From Verrucomicrobia bacterium UBA6015 (GTDB lineage: Bacteria > Verrucomicrobiota > Kiritimatiellia > UBA8416), in contig DIZZ01000281.1 in assembly GCA_002428045.1 (NCBI GenBank), positions 1-64,000 of the forward strand: 64,000 nucleotides of DNA. The letters run 5' to 3'. The translations under genes were made by a program, and so were the position numbers. The notes under the pieces are model-generated. The model had not been told where the DNA came from, did not search any database, and saw nothing but the letters and a program-made list of their open reading frames with translations. Below, piece after piece: positions 25,601 through 32,909 of this stretch (its first letter is position 1; each line of letters opens with the position of its first letter).

Positions 25601-28600
25601 GTCGTATCGGCGATGAATACCGCTATGTGCTGGAGCGGCGTTCGCTCGAGAAATTCGCAGGCACCCTGCTGGAGCGTCCCGGCCTGATCCTCAATCCATG
25701 GGAACTGCGCGAGACCACCACCGAGCAGGAACGGCTGAAGGGCGATCAGGACTATGCATCCGCACGGCAGGCCATGGCGGATGCCTCCGTCGAAACGGGA
25801 CTGTCCGTGTATGGGGGGGCGGGTAGCGGAGTCGGGGGGCGGGGCCAGTCCGTTGACATCGGTTACGACTTCCTGCCGCAGGGCAGTCAATGGGTTCTGA
25901 ACGCCGTCCCGGACAAGGATGGCGTGGTGACAATCCCGCTCGGCGGCGCGCCGGAACATACGATGCTGGATATCGTGGTGCTCGACCGGTTCGGGCTTAG
26001 TCAGTTCCGGCATCTGCGTCCTTACCAGACGTTCACGCCCGTCGATCAACGCCTGCTTAGCGGACTGAAGCCGGATGCGGCCTTCAGTCGTCAAAAGCGC
26101 ATCCGGTCACTGGCTGCCGGGGAGCAGGTGACTTTTTCCGATTCTGCGACGACCCGCTACCGAGCCATCACGACGCTGGGCCAGGCCTTCGATCTGCTGC
26201 AGGTGCTTAGCGGTAACGCCACCGTGCTGGAGTTCGCCTTCCTCAAGAACTGGCCCGGTCTGGATGAGGCCGCCAAACGCGAGAAGTACGGCAAGTATGC
26301 CTGCCACGAGGTCAACATTTTCCTGTCCCAACACGATCCGGACTTCTTCAAACGGGTGATCAAACCCGCCCTGGCCTGCAAGAAGGATAAGACCTTTGTA
26401 GACCGCTGGCTGCTGGAGACCCTGACCACCGAGGATCTTCGGCTGGACCGTTTGCAGCAGCGCAATGCGCTGGAGCTGGCCCTGCTGGCGAAGCGTGGCG
26501 GCGATGCCCGCCAGATGCAGGCGGCCCTGCGCGAGGCGTGGGAGCTGCTGCCCCCCAATCCCGATGCATTTGCCCGGCTTGTACGTACCGCCTTGCAATC
26601 GGGCGATCTGGACAAGCCGGTTGACGGTTTTGGATCTGCGGAAGACGAAATGATCGTTGAGGAAGCCAAGGACAAGTCGCTGGAGATGAAGAAGTTGGCA
26701 CTGAGACCGAGTTCGCGTAGGCTGAATGGAGCGGGTGGATTGACTGAAGCGAGCAAATCAGACGCTGTGCCCATGGAGGAGAGGGACGCGATGATGGCCC
26801 CGTCCGCTGCGCCCGCCTCCGAGGCGGCCCTCAGTTTCGCAATGGCCGAGGCGACAATGGACGTCTCAGAGTCTGAGGGCGCGGATGGCGTGGTCCTGTT
26901 TGAAATGACTGCGGATACGTTTGCTGGTGAGGCGGTCCGCCTGTACCGGGCGTTGCCGCCGACCAAGGAATGGGCCGAGCAGAACTACTACCGTGTGCGG
27001 GCCGCAGAGGATCTGCCCGCGCGGCTTTCCGCGAATGCGTTCTGGCTGGATGTAGCCAGCGGCAAGGCACTGTCCGCGAACCTGCTGGAGGCGCATCGCC
27101 ATCTGACCGATGTCATCACGGCGCTGGCGTTCTGTGGCCTGCCGTTCGAGGCGCAGCCCGTGGCCGAGACGACCGGCACGAACGGCCTGACCCTCGCGGC
27201 TGCCTCTCCCGTGCTGCTGGTGACGGAGCAGGTCCTGCCCGCGCCGGTGGCGGCGGATGACCGTCCGCTGCTGATCGCGCAGCAGTTCTTCCGGCCCGAT
27301 GACCGCTATCGTTTTGAGGGCAACGAGCAGATCGAGAAATTCATCAGCGGCGAATTCGTGCGGCGCGTGGTGTATGGCGGACGCGTCACACTGACCAATC
27401 CCACGGCCTCGCGCCGCGTGCTCAACGTCCTGCGGCAACTGCCGCTGGGGGCGATCCCGCTACGCAACGGCGTGATGACCGATGATGGCGTGGTGCGGCT
27501 GGAACCCTACACCACCGAGAAGATCGAGTATTTCTTCGTCTTCCCGTTCGCGGGTCAATTCAGCCAGTTCCCGGCCCAGGCGGCCGCTGGCGAAAGTGTG
27601 GTCGGCCGGGCCGAGGCACAGGTGTTCAACGTGGTGAACGAGCCGACCGAGGTGGACAAGACTTCCTGGGCCTGGATCTCTCAATATGCACCGGCCGACG
27701 ATGTGCTGGCGTTCCTCGGCAAGGAAAACCTGCGGCGGCTCGATCTCGGTGAGATCGCCTGGCGGCTCAAGGACCGCGGTTTCTTCACAAAGGCCTGCGA
27801 TCTGCTCGCGTCGCGTGGGCTGTTCCATGACACGACCTTCTCGTACAGCGTCCACCACAAGGATGCAGACCGCGCCCGCCTCTGGCTGGCCCGCAGCAGC
27901 CTGGCTGGCAGGGTAGGCCTGGTGCTGGAGTCGCCGTTGCTGAAGGTCGATCCGGTCGAGGCGAAGGTTTATGAGCATCTGGAGTACGATCCGCTGGTCA
28001 ATCCGCGGGTACACCCCGTCGGCGAAAAGCTCAAGATCCTCAACACGGCGCTGGATGCCCAGTACCGAGCCTTCCTGAGGACGGCGGCCTACCGGGCGGA
28101 ATTGCCAGCCAGCCAACGGCTGGCACTGGTGTATTACCTGCTGTTGCAGGACCGGCTGGCCGATGGGTTTGCGGAACTGGCGAAGATCAACGACAAGGAT
28201 CTGCACGAGACGGTGCAGGTGGATTACCTTCGCGCCTGGGTGGCGCTGCGCCAGCTTGATGTCAAGCGCGCCGCAAAGCTGGCTGAAGCGTACAAGGATT
28301 ATCCGCTGCCTCGCTGGCAGTCGCGTTTCCGCGCCCTGACCCAGGCGATTGCCGAAGCGCAGGGGGCGGAGGTCGCCGGGCTGGATGAACCCAACCGCCA
28401 GCAGGATCTCGACCAGCAGGCGGAGCAATCGCCCTCGCTGGACCTTGCGGTGGAAACCGGCAAGCTCTGGCTGACCGCTTATGCGGTGGGCGAGGTGACG
28501 CTGAATCTCTACCCGATGGACATCGAGCTCATGTTCAGCCGCAAACCGTTCCTTTCGGAAGGGGCGACCGATTTCGCGGTGATCCGTCCGGCCTTGTCAC

Positions 28601-29004
28601 AGACGCTCAAGATCAAGGCCAACGGCGAGCCCGAGGAGCTGACGCTGCCGGCGGATTACGCCAAACGCAACCTGATGGTGGAAGTCGTGGGCAAGGGACG
28701 GCGTGCGGCGACGGCCTGGTACGCCAACCAGTTGCGGGTGCGCCTGATCCAGGATTACGGGCAGATCGAGGTCCGCTCCGCGGCGGATGGAAAGCCGCTG
28801 CCGACGACGTATATCAAGGTCTTTGCACGGGGAACGAATGGACGCGAGCAGTTCTGGAAGGATGGCTACACCGATTTGCGCGGACGCTTCGACTACCTGT
28901 CCCGCAATGATCGCAAGCCCGAGGAGGCGGTGGAATTCTCCATCCTCGTCCTGCATCCGGAGCTAGGCGCCGAAATCCAAAACGCCACCCCGCCCGCCCG
29001 GTGA
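22678..29004 (+). CDS. Giant exported protein, possibly alpha-2-macroglobulin-like
   Basis: A 2108-aa protein with a signal peptide (MKKSIVCALMLPLLSLQAAD). I chose ATG 22678 because GGGGAGATCACC lies directly upstream. After a helical N-terminal part come several beta-sandwich-like segments (FKPGQPVELAVDVKRVDKLL; HRGLLILRPDFRIHGIPLDP; GVVTIPLGGAPEHTMLDIVV) reminiscent of macroglobulin domains, a helical region rich in Leu and Ala, and a C-terminal carboxypeptidase-regulatory-like fold (FARGTNGREQFWKDGYTDLRG). I see no CxEQ thioester motif. It has no obvious duplicate in the window. A role in envelope protection or as a periplasmic scaffold is only a guess; I do not recognise the family firmly. 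Confidence 0.6.
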   Translation: MKKSIVCALMLPLLSLQAADGNDLEFMEAFAWGDRAAALAQLVPDTEDYFFYHCLSYQLAGNRDAFQKTLDKWVSRNRNQWNERMSEMRRRQMLLDMDRSPEAVWAFLKQDAGLSFSHRARHEQTSQRQPSVIKPEQYSLAAFWRQHANSELDKLTDRGLELLPDPNGNPDVRRAFLRRLQRPDYPGLVTLILADLDYKEQNGNITIFGQIPIHNQLTTDQLVDLATQRPALLREADYVNARLARMPLPDADLANDSAAAVTYLEGLWRFVGPLEPMHNSLKANVLYNMLAHQRKLGVYDSSRFLAYLELPRHSGYMQRDRMSRLQRERAIWVDVNYTPFVQISLPPIGDDEPLVREFLIELLKDAEDASRFQDLFEARWLDAVFAESKILHGVGTPAQWSSRLGPDAYRSLLERIELDFAPQNPAYFKPGQPVELAVDVKRVDKLLVKVFEIQTFNYYTTRQTAIDQAVELDGMIASSERTVDTVAEPSRRMRHRIALPEIKTRGVYVVELIGNGVSSRALLYVGHLEAISQETPAGLAVMVLNEAGETVKDAAVWVDGREYNAGDKGLVLLPFTDTPGSRFAVLRSGDFCSAQQLYLPEEVYAFSAGIHLDPQNLPRQHRGLLILRPDFRIHGIPLDPALLGEVKVTLTAVDAKGVSTAREFKATFARNTEWTESFYVPDALRSLSVAVEAKLKRKRDLEEITLNDQRRVDLNPARGGDTLSQVFLVPAADGWRLEVRGLSGEPMEAVPLSLELNHPGFNRSVSIQASTDADGVVVLGPLTALSRITVAGPGNLRLDRVLTGAEVVWPELLHLKAGEIVSLPYPQDRHVDLRQVSLFRQRGETILADCSALVTLKDGELRIEGMEPGQYQLVSHENDRRIRLDVAEAEAGSGYLLGKTSRWQQTGNRLPSVAEVSEKEGTLRLRLRNVTTGTRVAVRVARYVDPESAFPEGYGFTSPVKRGMLPPYAQYANGRRIGDEYRYVLERRSLEKFAGTLLERPGLILNPWELRETTTEQERLKGDQDYASARQAMADASVETGLSVYGGAGSGVGGRGQSVDIGYDFLPQGSQWVLNAVPDKDGVVTIPLGGAPEHTMLDIVVLDRFGLSQFRHLRPYQTFTPVDQRLLSGLKPDAAFSRQKRIRSLAAGEQVTFSDSATTRYRAITTLGQAFDLLQVLSGNATVLEFAFLKNWPGLDEAAKREKYGKYACHEVNIFLSQHDPDFFKRVIKPALACKKDKTFVDRWLLETLTTEDLRLDRLQQRNALELALLAKRGGDARQMQAALREAWELLPPNPDAFARLVRTALQSGDLDKPVDGFGSAEDEMIVEEAKDKSLEMKKLALRPSSRRLNGAGGLTEASKSDAVPMEERDAMMAPSAAPASEAALSFAMAEATMDVSESEGADGVVLFEMTADTFAGEAVRLYRALPPTKEWAEQNYYRVRAAEDLPARLSANAFWLDVASGKALSANLLEAHRHLTDVITALAFCGLPFEAQPVAETTGTNGLTLAAASPVLLVTEQVLPAPVAADDRPLLIAQQFFRPDDRYRFEGNEQIEKFISGEFVRRVVYGGRVTLTNPTASRRVLNVLRQLPLGAIPLRNGVMTDDGVVRLEPYTTEKIEYFFVFPFAGQFSQFPAQAAAGESVVGRAEAQVFNVVNEPTEVDKTSWAWISQYAPADDVLAFLGKENLRRLDLGEIAWRLKDRGFFTKACDLLASRGLFHDTTFSYSVHHKDADRARLWLARSSLAGRVGLVLESPLLKVDPVEAKVYEHLEYDPLVNPRVHPVGEKLKILNTALDAQYRAFLRTAAYRAELPASQRLALVYYLLLQDRLADGFAELAKINDKDLHETVQVDYLRAWVALRQLDVKRAAKLAEAYKDYPLPRWQSRFRALTQAIAEAQGAEVAGLDEPNRQQDLDQQAEQSPSLDLAVETGKLWLTAYAVGEVTLNLYPMDIELMFSRKPFLSEGATDFAVIRPALSQTLKIKANGEPEELTLPADYAKRNLMVEVVGKGRRAATAWYANQLRVRLIQDYGQIEVRSAADGKPLPTTYIKVFARGTNGREQFWKDGYTDLRGRFDYLSRNDRKPEEAVEFSILVLHPELGAEIQNATPPAR

Positions 29005-29029
29005 CCGGTGTTTGGAATCGTGATCCGTA

Positions 29030-29065
29030 ATCGTCAACCGGAACCTATGCCTGTCGGTTGACGAT
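29030..29065. repeat. Perfect 11-bp hairpin
   Basis: ATCGTCAACCG (29030-29040) pairs with CGGTTGACGAT (29055-29065) around a 14-base loop. It lies 25 bp after the giant exported protein gene and lacks a T-tract. A second hairpin at 29090-29109 follows. Together they may stop or stabilise the upstream transcript. Confidence 0.5.
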
Positions 29066-29089
29066 AACTGTGGACGATTAAATCTTGAG

Positions 29090-29109
29090 GGCCGGGTTCC
29101 ACCCCGGCC
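29090..29109. repeat. GC-rich hairpin before hipBA
   Basis: GGCCGGG (29090-29096) pairs with CCCGGCC (29103-29109) around a 6-base loop. No U-tract follows directly, so intrinsic termination is uncertain. Confidence 0.4.
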
Positions 29110-29147
29110 GCGGCGTTGTCAATCTTGATGTCAATCTTTTAAATAGA

Positions 29148-29198
29148 CCTTTATAGGAATATTATGTACTATAAATACGTTAATCAGATCTATAAAGG
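29148..29198 (+). promoter_or_regulatory. Putative HipB operator
   Basis: CCTTTATAG (29148-29156) and its inverse CTATAAAGG (29190-29198) flank a third half-site CTATAAATA (29170-29178). The last site overlaps the ribosome-binding region of hipB (ATG 29205). This spacing is what an autorepressing HTH antitoxin would use. Confidence 0.5.
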
Positions 29199-29204
29199 AT
29201 TGTT

Positions 29205-29513
29205 ATGAGTGCCAACATTGAGGATCTTATGGCCTTGTTGGGCGAGCGGATACGCGAGTTGAGGCTGCGAGAAAATATTGCCCAGACTGTGCTGGCGATG
29301 CGGAGTGGTGTTTCACTGAAGGCCGTGAAGAATCTGGAAAATGGCACCGGAGCGACCGTTTCTTCATTGCTGCGGGTGTTGCGTACCTTGGGTCGGAACG
29401 AGTGGATTGAGACGCTTGGTCCCAAGGTCGGCATCAGTCCTATGCAGATGGTGAACCGCAGAAAAACGCGCCTGCGGGCGACACGAAAAAAGACCGGGGT
29501 GGCTGATGTATAA
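29205..29513 (+). CDS. hipB: HipB-like XRE-family antitoxin/repressor
   Basis: A 102-aa helix-turn-helix protein: GERIRELRLRENIAQTVLAMRSGVSLKAVKNLENG is a Cro/C1-type HTH, followed by TVSSLLRVLRTLGRNEWIETL. It overlaps the downstream HipA kinase gene by 8 bp, the standard hipBA order. In the family HipB sequesters HipA and represses the operon. The inverted repeats just upstream are candidate operators. The Lys/Arg-rich C-terminus is short and may be flexible. Confidence 0.85.
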   Translation: MSANIEDLMALLGERIRELRLRENIAQTVLAMRSGVSLKAVKNLENGTGATVSSLLRVLRTLGRNEWIETLGPKVGISPMQMVNRRKTRLRATRKKTGVADV

Positions 29514-30777
29514 GCCGGTCAATCTCGTTGAAGTCTGGATCTGGGGAGCGCGTGTCGGGGCTGTCGCCAAGGATCCGCGAACTGGATTCTATGCGTTTGA
29601 ATATGATCCCCGATTTGTTCGCACAGGCATTGAATTGGCGCCGCTTTTCATGCCGATCCGGAGGGCAAATCAACCGTTTGTTTTTCCGGACTTGCCCGAA
29701 GAAAGCTATCATCGCCTCCCGGCGCTCCTTGCCGATGCGCTGCCGGATTCCTTCGGTAATATCCTGATTGATGCATGGATGGCAGAGCAGGGCATCGAAC
29801 GGAGTCGGATCAGCGTTCTGGATCGCCTGGCGTACATGGGAAAGCGAAGCATGGGCGCACTGGAATTCAAGCCCGTGATCGGACCGAAGGAGAAGACCCC
29901 CACCGCGATTGAGCTCTCCTCGCTTGTGGAAAGCGCACGGAGGGCTGTTTATGGCGACTTAGGAATAGATGCTCGCACGGATGCGGCGTTGCACCAGTTG
30001 ATGCAGGTGGGCACGTCCGCTGGCGGAGCACGGGCCAAGGCTGTGATCGGATGGGATCGCAAGAATCGAAAACTCTGCTCCGGGCAGTTCGATGTTCCTG
30101 ATGGCTTTGAGCACTGGATCATCAAATTCGACGGTGTCGGGGATACGCCCAATGCGACGCAGGATTCAGGACGGGTGGAACTGGCTTATCACAACATGGC
30201 TCGGGCAGCAGGCATTACAATGATGGAGTGCGATCTGTTTTGCCATGATGGACGCGCACACTTCATGACCCGGCGGTTCGACCGTGACGGCAACACCAGG
30301 CATCATCTGCAGACCCTCTGCGCGATGGCACATCTATCTTTTCATCAGCGGGCTGCCTATAGCTATCACCAGCTCTTCGAGACCGTCAATGAGCTCGGGA
30401 TGGACTACGCCACCCGCGAAGAGGTTTTCCGTCGCATGGCCTTCAACGTCTTGGCTAGAAATACCGATGACCACAGTAAAAATGTCTCGTTTCTCTTGAA
30501 ACAGGGTGGGGGGTGGGAGCTTGCGCCCGCATATGATCTCACCTACTCCTATACGCAGGTTGGCGAATGGAATGAGTGGGCGAACCCCCGGGTGATGGCA
30601 GTCAGCGGGAAATTCTCGAACATCACCGCCAAGGATCTGCTGGAGGTGGCTGAGCAATTCGGCATCGGAACCGCACGGCGGGAACTGGATCGTGTCATGG
30701 ATGCTGTCCGTCGCTGGCCGACATTTGCCGACGCTGCCAGCGTGACAGACGAGAACGTGATACAAGCCCTAATCTAA
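29506..30777 (+). CDS. hipA: HipA-family serine/threonine kinase toxin
   Basis: A 423-aa HipA. The N-terminal domain (VGAVAKDPRTGFYAFEYDPRF) is followed by the HipA_C kinase with SAGGARAKAVIGW (ATP loop), HWIIKFDG, FMTRRFDR, the catalytic FNVLARNTDDHSKNVSFLL and the metal-binding LAPAYDLTYS. All key residues appear present, so the kinase should be active. HipA toxins phosphorylate targets such as glutamyl-tRNA synthetase and cause dormancy; the target here is unknown. It is translationally coupled to the XRE gene. The length is normal for the family. Confidence 0.92.
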   Translation: MYKPVNLVEVWIWGARVGAVAKDPRTGFYAFEYDPRFVRTGIELAPLFMPIRRANQPFVFPDLPEESYHRLPALLADALPDSFGNILIDAWMAEQGIERSRISVLDRLAYMGKRSMGALEFKPVIGPKEKTPTAIELSSLVESARRAVYGDLGIDARTDAALHQLMQVGTSAGGARAKAVIGWDRKNRKLCSGQFDVPDGFEHWIIKFDGVGDTPNATQDSGRVELAYHNMARAAGITMMECDLFCHDGRAHFMTRRFDRDGNTRHHLQTLCAMAHLSFHQRAAYSYHQLFETVNELGMDYATREEVFRRMAFNVLARNTDDHSKNVSFLLKQGGGWELAPAYDLTYSYTQVGEWNEWANPRVMAVSGKFSNITAKDLLEVAEQFGIGTARRELDRVMDAVRRWPTFADAASVTDENVIQALI

Positions 30778-30994
30778 GTTCACATGCTGTCAAGAGTGTT
30801 AAATTAGTATCGATACACCGAGCATTTGTCCGGTGGAGGCGATGCTTTGCCTGCAACAGATCACAGGCCTCCGAGCTAATATCCCGCGCATCGTGGTTGG
30901 CGGCGGCATTGTACGGCCTTAGGAAACAAGGGCGGGGAGGATATGCCAGACGTCCCGTTGGTTCGTAACTGAAGCATTATATCGGAACTTCAGC

Positions 30995-32236
30995 CTAGAT
31001 GGCATTCCAGGGGATGGCGGCGGCGTGCGGAGAGATGGACCAGGCCTCATGTCCGGCGAAAAGGATAACGCCGGGTTGTGCCTGCGGATACGTGGTGCGA
31101 AAGGCCTGGATGCCGCGTGTGTCGTGACCGCTGACCTGCGTCGATGCCTTAAATTCAATCGGGTACAGTTTGCCGTCCTGCTCCAGCACGGCATCGACCT
31201 CCGCCCCGTTCTCCGTGCGCCAGTGCCATAACCCCGGTGATATCGGAAGACGTGCCAGTTGGCTGCGCAGCCAGCCCACACACCAGGATTCGTAGATTTG
31301 TCCGAGCAGGGGACTTGCCAGCAGGCTCTCCGGCGACGACAGCGTCTGAAGATAGCAGGCGAGTCCCGAGTCCTGGATGTGCCCCTTAGGTTTCATGCTC
31401 AGGCGTTTGATGGTATTCCCGCTGTACGCGGGTAACTCCGTCCACTGGTACGAATGCACCAATAGATCCAGCCAATGGCGTGCCGTTTTGGGGCTGACTC
31501 CAATATCCCTGCCGAATTGCGATTGATTAATCTCGCGTGCCGTCATGGCACCGCATAGGCGGAGGAACCGACCGAACAGTGCCAGATCCGACACATTCCC
31601 CATAACGCGCACATCCCGTTCGATATAGGTCTGGACATACGAGCTGAAGTAGGCGGGAACATCGGCATTATTCTCGAACTCCAGAAGTCCCGGAAGTTGC
31701 CCGCGCCAGAGCATTGTGGTGAGCGGAACGGAAGACGATATCAAGGACCGGTCCTGGCGGGGTTGATTGACGAATTGCGCAGGGTCATGCAAATATTGTC
31801 CTAGCCAGCTTTTGACTTGGGCCTGCCCGTGTTGCTCGGCTAGCGTCATGCCGTCCAGACGCAAAATGCCGACCCGCCCGGCAAGGCTTTCCGATACCGT
31901 TCGCAGCACGGCCAGATTTTGCGAACCGCAAAGATAATACTGCCCTTTGCGGTCGCTGCCATCGACGCGACGCTTGATCGCCGGCAGCAATTCCGGCGCA
32001 TATTGGACTTCATCCAGTAGGAGCGGACTGCCAAATGTATCGAGAAAACGATCGGGATCAGTCCGGGCACCGTAGGGATCCTGTATCGGATCAAAGGTAA
32101 CACATGTCACCCCTGGCAGAAAATGCTGTAGCAGCGTGCTTTTGCCAACTTGTCGCGCACCGGCAATCATAATGACTTTAAACAATCGTGCATAACGCGT
32201 TAGCAAGACCTCGACATGCCGTTCTAGATATTTCAT
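30995..32236 (-). CDS. DUF4143/AAA_14 ATP-binding protein
   Basis: A 413-aa ATPase of the AAA_14 + DUF4143 family. Walker A is GARQVGKSTLLQHFL near residue 25, Walker B LLLDEVQYAPELL near 75, then the DUF4143 region with GLLEFENNADVPAYFSSYVQ, and a C-terminal nuclease-like TENGAEVDAVLEQDGKLYPIEF. The family's function is unclear, though copies are often mobile-associated. Its promoter is leaderless-like. It diverges from the orphan variable region that starts just upstream. Confidence 0.88.
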   Translation of the reverse strand: MKYLERHVEVLLTRYARLFKVIMIAGARQVGKSTLLQHFLPGVTCVTFDPIQDPYGARTDPDRFLDTFGSPLLLDEVQYAPELLPAIKRRVDGSDRKGQYYLCGSQNLAVLRTVSESLAGRVGILRLDGMTLAEQHGQAQVKSWLGQYLHDPAQFVNQPRQDRSLISSSVPLTTMLWRGQLPGLLEFENNADVPAYFSSYVQTYIERDVRVMGNVSDLALFGRFLRLCGAMTAREINQSQFGRDIGVSPKTARHWLDLLVHSYQWTELPAYSGNTIKRLSMKPKGHIQDSGLACYLQTLSSPESLLASPLLGQIYESWCVGWLRSQLARLPISPGLWHWRTENGAEVDAVLEQDGKLYPIEFKASTQVSGHDTRGIQAFRTTYPQAQPGVILFAGHEAWSISPHAAAIPWNAI

Positions 32237-32242
32237 GTCGAC

Positions 32243-32270
32243 AAATTACCACGATAATTGGGATTATCAA
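32243..32270 (-). promoter_or_regulatory. Leaderless-type promoter of the DUF4143 gene
   Basis: Minus-strand TTGATA (32265-32270), 16-bp spacer, TAATTT (32243-32248), then 6 bases to the ATG at 32236. No Shine-Dalgarno sequence is present. Confidence 0.48.
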
Positions 32271-32299
32271 GAATAATATACGTTATTATGCTCAAACAC

Positions 32300-32332
32300 C
32301 ACTTGCACGCCGACTGACACCTGTGGCAAGGT
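32300..32332 (+). repeat. Copy of the LPP20-gene promoter region
   Basis: 33 bp matching 37156-37188 at 29 positions. All four differences are A here and G, G, C, C in the other copy. It includes TTGCAC (32303-32308) and CAAGGT (32327-32332). It lies directly before the truncated FGE fragment and may be the site where two sequences were joined. Confidence 0.6.
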
Positions 32333-32540
32333 GAGCGTCAGGATAGGTACGGGGATTATCCAAGTGGGTCGGTGACGGATCCGACGGGGCCACCGAATGG
32401 CTCGGGCCGTGTGCTTCGCGGCGGTGGTTGGGGCGGCGTCGCCGCGAGCTGCCGTGCGGCCTATCGCCTACAACTGCGGCCCGTCGCTCGGGAACTGCGG
32501 CCTGGGGTTTCGCGTGGTTCTCGCGGCCCCGGTTCCATGA
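32333..32540 (+). pseudogene. Orphan FGE C-terminal fragment with DGR variable region
   Basis: A headless fragment of a formylglycine-generating-enzyme-fold protein. It opens with QDRYGDYPSGSVTDPTGP and RGGGWGGVAASCRAAYR, then loses frame through one extra base near 32470 and continues in the next frame as LGNCGLGFRVVLAAPVP to a TGA at 32538-32540. No start codon or N-terminal domain is present. The stretch 32399-32540 aligns with the template repeat at 1510-1647. By hand, 25 of 31 template adenines in the first 37 codons are changed, against 9 of 80 other bases. This is the signature of DGR mutagenesis. The frameshift and missing head mean it is dead or a cassette remnant. Confidence 0.8.
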
Positions 32541-32664
32541 GTGTCCATTGAGCTACAGCGCACCGGCGGGCTCGGGGTGGGCCAGGCGGTGCAGTAGCCC
32601 CATGTTTTTTTGCGATAATCAGCCGGATCGTAGAAGTTACCAAGCTGCGCAGCTCATAACACGA

Positions 32665-32853
32665 TCAGGAATCGTGATTCTGCGATGATGACGTTTCGGA
32701 GGACGAAAAGGCTTCCACAGCATACAGGGGAAGCGACAGCAGTTCAAAGGTCACATCGGCGACATCCTGCCCCACCCGTGCGCGGTAAGTCGTCGTCACT
32801 TTCGAGGCAGGATTGAGATCGAAACGCACGGCCTGCAACACTTTCTTTTCCAT
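32665..32853 (-). CDS. Possible small protein
   Basis: A 62-aa frame beginning MEKKVLQAVRFDLNPASK and ending in a Ser-rich tail. There is no ribosome site and no recognised family, and it lies 56 bp upstream of the histidine-kinase 3' end. The codon pattern looks coding-like, but it may be chance. It is the only plausible content of 32541-32909. Confidence 0.25.
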   Translation of the reverse strand: MEKKVLQAVRFDLNPASKVTTTYRARVGQDVADVTFELLSLPLYAVEAFSSSETSSSQNHDS

Positions 32854-32909
32854 CCGGTCCGCGCAATAGCCGGTGCATGAGTAGAACTCTATTCACCCTG
32901 GTTTTATGG

